Assembly: GCF_016086655.4 (NCBI RefSeq)
Contig: NC_052140.2
Span: 8,990,001-9,054,000 of the forward strand
DNA: 64,000 nt
From: Lepeophtheirus salmonis
Lineage: Eukaryota > Arthropoda > Copepoda > Siphonostomatoida > Caligidae
Direction: 5' to 3'
The position numbers and the translations under genes are program-made. Shown piece by piece: positions 58,548-64,000 of the stretch (position 1 is the first letter of the stretch; every line of letters begins with the position of its first letter). Under the pieces are notes generated by a model that ran no database searches, was not told where the DNA came from, and saw only the letters and a list, made by a program, of their open reading frames with translations.

Positions 58548-59251
58548 CAAGGTGCATAAGTTATATTTAACACAAACTTAGCACACTCACTTGGGTAACC
58601 ACGGCGCTTAGGCATTTGATTCTTTTTTTTCTGTTAGATAGCTTGTTTAAACTTGTAGCAGTAGGAAAAAAATGGAATCAATTGAAAATTCGTTGTTTCA
58701 AATATTTGAAAGAGGCAAAGACCCCTTTTTTGAATCCGCCCCAGGAACATCAATATTACTTTTTTAGAGACCAAAATGAAGTTTTGGATGGATATGGTTG
58801 CAAATGGGAGGCCTTACATGTTACAGCACAACTCAGCTCTCTTATACACATAGAAAAAAAGTACGAAACGGTTCCCAGCCCATTATGGCAGCTTCATTTT
58901 GCAAGACTTTTTGCTTCCAAACTTCCTCGGTCATAATCCAACGGATTTTTTTGAGGAGGGCACGATCGAACGACAGGCCAATCGAACACCCTGGAACACC
59001 AAAGACGAACTTACCGGTTGGATCAAGAAGGAATTCCGGGAGATTCTTAGGGGCCAAGTGTCGAATATCTGCTTGCGCTTTGGTCGTATAAAGACTATAA
59101 TTGAGGCTGGAGGTGATTTTATTGAATAAAATGAATCAGAAATGATCAAGCTCTTAGAATCTGGCTACATTTCACTCTGATCACTGGTTTGAGAGAAAAT
59201 TGTGTTGGGAAAAAAAAAAAAATTTGCAGCACATAAAGTTTGCGAACCCTG
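58548..59251 (+). mobile_element. 704-bp mariner element with TIRs and TA flanks
   Basis: The left end CAAGGTGCATAAGTTATATT (58548) and the reverse complement of the right end, CAGGGTTCGCAAACTTTATG (59251), form a decayed TIR flanked by TA at 58546-58547 and 59252-59253. Inside is a transposase remnant (58690-59129) missing its DNA-binding domain and the region between the first and second motifs, so it is a deletion derivative. Confidence 0.65.
58690..59129 (+). pseudogene. Mariner-type (DD37D) transposase, deletion derivative
   Basis: The first-motif region is degenerate (EHQYYFFRDQNEV near 58735-58775) and runs straight into the stretch before the second motif (MDMVANGRPYMLQHNSALLY), so about 90 residues between them are deleted. 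The second Asp is Asn (codon 58830). The third motif is NPTDFFEEGTIERQANRTPW, with Asp at 58944, 37 residues on and in frame apart from one stop (TAG 58851). The ending IKTIIEAGGDFIE before TAA at 59127-59129 is intact. Frame 58899-59129 is the real one; overlapping open frames on both strands are shadows. Confidence 0.8.
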
Positions 59252-59254
59252 TAC

Positions 59255-62200
59255 TTCCTCAAGCGAATTGTTTAAAAGTGTTTTGTCGACTTTATATTTT
59301 TATTAAGTTGGCTTAATTTTTATCACTAAACTTCATCAAATGTTATAAGTTTATTGGTGAGGCTGTAGCTGAGTGATTTTAAAATCAATATGAACTTGAC
59401 GTAGAGTATAAAGGACAAAATTAGACTGCAAGTTAACAAGTTTAACAAGGTATAGCAATGACATACACAGACAAGCGTTTCCTTTCAAATTGTTGTACCA
59501 TACCGACTGCTGGTCCAGCTAATGAGAAGAATTGTTTTTGTGACGTCAGGGCCCCAATGAAAAGTGTAGATCTTAACCACGAAGCATTCTGACTCATGGA
59601 TCCGCATCCACCCATCCTAGCTCTTCCTAGAATTTCAAATTTTTGACATTTGGAGAATGTTTAATCCACCGGCCTTCTGACTTCTGTTTGACTTCATGTT
59701 CAAGGGATCTTGCCTCCTTGTACCACACTCCGTGGATCATCTCCTTTAATGGAAGAATTCTTCATTGTGCAAATCCCCCTTCACATCAAGGTCTGAGAAC
59801 CTCTCAATTATGTATGTTTGTTAAAAAATGGATACATTTTTCCATATTTTCTAAAGAATCGTCGTATACTTTTTAAATAAGTAATAAGTATTTCCATAAA
59901 AAGAGATCATAATTTACTGGAACAGAAAGAGTTATCGTCCGCAGCTCATTCATTAAAATGTTTAGTTTCTTCCTCTATACCTGAATTTTGATGTCAACAA
60001 TTTGCTAAAACTAACCTTCTGATATCCAAGATGAAAATTATATTTATACATTCTACTGTCAAGAAACTAAAATTGAATGCTTATTGCAAAATTCACTTAT
60101 CCCCAGGGCCAATATCGACAAGTTAGGGAATTTATTTAGAAGCAGTGGATTATTATGTTGAACAAGTCGATAAAGAAAATAAATTCATAAATGATCCGCG
60201 ACAACAATATTTATATCATATTTGTTATTTTTTATTCTACACATACTTTTTTTAATATTTATGGTTGCTTAAATTAATTAATTTTTCTATTGCTACATTA
60301 CTATTAACATTTTTTACTATAAAAATATACCTACTGTTATGTAATAAAAATGAAATGATTATGTAAAAAACAACAAACTTCTATCTTAATTTGTCACTTA
60401 TCTAGAGTATAATAAATTTAGAGTTCAATGTAATGATTTTGCTAATAGAACAGGGTATGATAAAAGGGCAGATTAAAAAATCTCTAAAGGCTGACAAAAA
60501 TCCTAATTATGAAATAGTATTTGCATTTCCAAAACTAAGTCGAAGTAATCAAAAATATTAAAAATATATCAGAGAATACATAAATAAGAAATCCAAATTT
60601 TAATAATAATTAATTAATAAGTAGTTTATTACTAATATTAATTGTCAGCATTAGTTATTTTGTTTGCTAACTTAAAGTGATTGTTATTTCATTTTAAACT
60701 CATTTATGTATTGGTTTATGTCTTCAAAATATAGACAATTTCCCTTAAAATATTATTATTTTAATGTACATTTAGTTCTCAATACTAAGATCATTTAAGT
60801 CTTAATTATTAGGATTGGTCACATTATAATGTTATGTTATATATGGTGTACATCAATGGACCAATTTAGTAATACACCGTCTCTGACGTCACACTCCATC
60901 GACAGTGAAAAAAAAAAATGCGTGGTGGAAGACTCACATCAGTAAAAAAAAAGCGTTATGGACGTAGTTTGTATTTTAAGCTACCTTGTCAGACTGTATA
61001 TATTTTTTTCAAGGATTTAAAAGACACTTTTTAACCGTTTATAGGTTATAGCAATGATAATTTCGTCTTGTTTTGTCACATTTCGTACCGTTTTCGATAC
61101 ATTCATTCTGTCTCGTTTTCGTTGCTTTTAGTCTCGTCTCTATATTGTTAACTCTTTGATATTGGATATCCCTTCTTTAATACTGTTAGTGAACTGGGTA
61201 AAGAGGAAACAGCTAAATGTATTTAATTAAATTATAAGCAATTGAACGATTATAATAATTATGTAATTAATTTTTTACATCATTTTTTAAACTATACTAT
61301 CAATTTTGCAATTGTAAATATCAAATAAAATATGAAAAAAAAACTTATTTGAATTTAACTCACCGAGAAAAAAAAAATCCTTATGTTACAATAATCTTAA
61401 TTACATATGTCTGTGGTTTCAGCAAAATATAATTTGTTATTCTATTAGTAAAAAACTAAAATTTATATTTTCGATTAAAATTGGTATAAAATATCCAATA
61501 CTATATGCAAATTTTGGGAATTAAATTAATACCCATTATTTATGTTTAGTTTGCATCAACTATATAATAATTTTGTAGATGTACATTTAAAAAAGGAAGA
61601 ATCCAAAAACCTGAAGGAAAAACAAATTACTTTAAACTAAAATAGTCAATTAAATCCACTAAACCTCGATCAAAAATGACCAAAATATCCAAATATGATA
61701 AATAAATAATTGCATATAATCTGATTGAATTTTTGAAGAGCATACTAACGTGCATTGACTTGGAAAAAGGTAGATTATTTATTATAAGAATATCAAGTGT
61801 TTCCATTCATATAGGGCTGTAAAATATCCCAGAACACAAATGGACTGTTAAGAAAAAGAAAATATTTTTTTAAGTCGCACAAAATACCTCACCCTTTGTA
61901 CGTGAACTGATATTTTCAGTGCCCCATTTTTTATCAAATTGCATCAAGTAAGTTTTATCCCCATGAAACATTCTTAAAAATAAATAAATATTTGTTTTTG
62001 TAGAAATGTATTTTCGTGGATACTGCGTCAACTTAACATATTAATAATCAAGGCTTAGTAAAATTTAGTTATATTTCACTTTTCAGTTGTTTTACCTTCT
62101 CTTCTTTCTCTTTTAATGTATCACACTTAACCTCATCAAAATTAATTAGTACATCTTTTGTATTTTAAAATAATTAATATTTATATAATTTTGTATCAAA

Positions 62201-62935
62201 TAAGAAATTATAATTTTTCAACTATAATAATGACAAATTAAATATTTTTAATACACCATACTAATATTAATTTTTTTAAATGTATTTTTCCTCTTTTTCT
62301 TGAATTATATTTACAATTGCAAATTATTTTCTATAGTTATTAGAAATATTACAAATTTAAATAGTGTGATTTTGAATTTATGTTGACTGTACGTAATATT
62401 ATACAATTCGATTAATATTCACTAACTATTTTAAGAAATATTTTGTTGCTTTTATGTTGCGAAATCATTGTGCAGAAACATTTGTATTCATTGTGTATAG
62501 TCATATCTAATGTTGTATTGGTCCTTAATCAGGACTGAACTCTAGTCCAATCTCATTTCTCGGTCCTTAAAGAAAGTAAAATTAAGGGTACTTTTTCTTG
62601 TTTTGTTTTTTTCATTATGCCGTTATATAATAACAAAATTATATAATTTAACAAACATATTATCGTATGAAAATAGGAAAATTATTGCAAGATATGTGCT
62701 ATAATTATTTAACATTTCTTATATATCTTATTTGGCTTATAAACACAAAAAAAATGTATAAAAAATTCCACGGACCGACAGTACTTAGAATTAATAGGAC
62801 TGAACACTTACGAAATTAAAAAATTAATGATCGAAGATTGAATGCTTAAAATTGATTCATATTTCATAGATAAAAACATCAACAATTTTAGCTAACAAAG
62901 CAAGTCAAGAAAAGAACATTTAAATGTGATTGCTG
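59255..62935. other. AT-rich DNA, one doubtful retrotransposon scrap
   Basis: Apart from the doubtful fragment at 59520-59800, nothing is recognised. The segment 61050-61135 has repeated TTTCGT/TCGTTTT words, a degenerate short repeat. Confidence 0.45.
59520..59800 (-). pseudogene. Doubtful BEL/Pao-like retrotransposon pol scrap
   Basis: On the minus strand a broken frame reads WYKEARSLEHEVKQKSEGRW, then IKHSPNVKNLKF, then, after stops, GPDVTKTILLISW. Helix composition and order are reminiscent of the segment between RNase H and integrase in BEL/Pao elements, but no catalytic or zinc-binding residues can be pointed out. The plus-strand frame 59643-59876 would be its shadow. It could equally be chance or another element. 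Confidence 0.25.
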
Positions 62936-62939
62936 AATA

Positions 62940-63479
62940 GCCATTCGTGCACTCCAAGCAGTTAGGCGTCTCCAAGACCGTCGTGTACGGTGTCACCAAG
63001 TCATCAACGTTGGAGATGAAGTAAAATAATTTCAAACAGGCAAGTTGGACTCGGAGTAGTTAATGAAATCAGCCTTCGTCAACCTCAAGTCCATGAGAAC
63101 TCATGCAAGAGATCTATCAAAAAAGTGGTTGGAAAGATTTTTGTAAGAGTGGAGACCCGCTTTTGACATCAGCAAAGAAAGAACCCCATCTTCTCTTTTG
63201 CAAGATTCCTTTGAATTAGTCTTTCGAGTTTTTTGGAGTCTTTTTCCCACTTTTGCCCACCCCTACGACCTTGAACTTAACCCCGTTGACTACACCTTTT
63301 TTGGCTCATGTTGAGGAGAAGGCCTGCAGTGTCTTCATCCAAACACCGAGGCCCTATAAGCTACTTTTAGCCAGCTACTGGATGCTATGACAGAGGACTA
63401 CAACTGCAGTGTGTATCAGGCCTTCTGCCGCCATCTGGAAGGCATCGTGACCGTCCAAGGCAGCTATGTTAATGATTAA
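62940..63479 (+). pseudogene. Mariner transposase with central deletion
   Basis: The frame reads KQLGVSKTVVYGVTKSSTLE (helix-turn-helix), then, after stops, SMRTHARDL-like DNA near 63090, then QKSGWKDF. A short CCCATCTTCTCTTTTGCAAG stretch bridges to the third-motif region, where DNA at 63250-63310 encodes DLELNPVDYTFF-like residues in a shifted frame. The end YNCSVYQAFCRHLEGIVTVQ then GSYVND runs to TAA 63477-63479. The first and second catalytic motifs are deleted. It is the same subfamily as 52675-53065. Confidence 0.7.
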
Positions 63480-63484
63480 AAAAG

Positions 63485-64000
63485 CTTGGATACGCATCTT
63501 CAATTTTGTAAATTAATTAAGAATATTTAGCAGGGTTTTAAAATTTAAATTGTGCTGATTTTAATGGATGGTAAATGAATAAAACAGGTCAAATAAATTT
63601 TACTTTTTCAAAAATCGAGTAGTACTTCACTATGTGATCACAAACGTGTATTTAGTTTTTTGGGATAAAACATTATATAGGTACATATTTATAATATTAT
63701 TTATATATCATTCAAAAATTGGAACAAACCTATCAAAAAAAAGTAATAATGCTGATAGAATTCTGATGTTTAAGTTTTGCCTTATAAAATACCGTTTTTA
63801 TTCATAGAAGATGAAAAGTTTAAAGAATAATAAACTTATTACCTGCTTATTTCACTATGTGAAGTTAAAATTATTATATGAAATTGAGGCTTTTCATAGC
63901 AAAGGAAATTGTAACACAACATTTTTTATTATTATTAATTGAAACTATGTTCGATTAAATTCTCAAATATTTAAATTTTTCACAAATAAATGTACATTGA
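63485..64000. other. No recognised feature
   Basis: AT-rich sequence to the end of the window; nothing recognised. Confidence 0.5.

Overview
The window is strongly AT-rich eukaryotic DNA with no operons, no ribosome binding sites and no long intact reading frame; the longest open frames are about 60 to 170 codons and most are chance frames or shadows. Recognisable content is almost all decayed transposable elements: more than twenty Tc1/mariner-type transposase remnants on both strands, one P-element-like THAP transposase remnant, two larger elements with very long terminal inverted repeats (TIRs), a tRNA-headed SINE family, at least one MITE and several dispersed repeats. This composition fits an arthropod genome. 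From memory, the mixture of degenerate mariner subfamilies looks like a parasitic copepod such as the salmon louse (Lepeophtheirus/Caligus), but that is inference and not shown by a host gene. No host gene, tRNA, rRNA or CRISPR array could be supported with confidence. Layout: 1-4.7 kb has nothing recognised beyond low-complexity tracts. 4.7-9.8 kb holds five mariner fragments, a 60-bp near-perfect inverted repeat pair (6326-6385 and 8537-8596) and an exon-like 144-bp frame. 10.8-12.8 kb and 19.1-19.4 kb carry a repeat with a unit of about 170 bp. 13324-18190 is a long-TIR element beginning CACTG and ending CAGTG; its interior carries, on the minus strand, the ruins of a protein family I recall only as uncharacterised. 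A deletion derivative of the same family, with both arms and a TAA duplication, lies at 29851-30719. 21.7-25.7 kb has two mariner remnants and two SINEs. 26270-28360 is a second long-TIR element with arms of about 550-575 bp. 28.57 kb has a 21-bp tandem repeat. 29.3-32 kb has two mariner DNA-binding-domain fragments. 34517-35808 is the best preserved mariner, of DD37D type, with TIRs and three in-frame stops. 36.5-39.2 kb and 42.9-46.7 kb hold further mariner remnants. 46732-47200 is a MITE flanked by TA. 48.5-49.9 kb is the P-element-like remnant. 50.9-53.7 kb, 58.5-59.3 kb and 62.9-63.5 kb are the last mariner remnants. How the parts relate: the mariner copies fall into several subfamilies by spacing of the second and third catalytic residues (DD34D, DD37D and DD39D spacings can be counted). 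Nearly all copies have stops, frameshifts, internal deletions or a substituted catalytic Asp, so no active transposase is encoded here. Several copies are short TIR-bounded deletion derivatives that could only have moved in trans.
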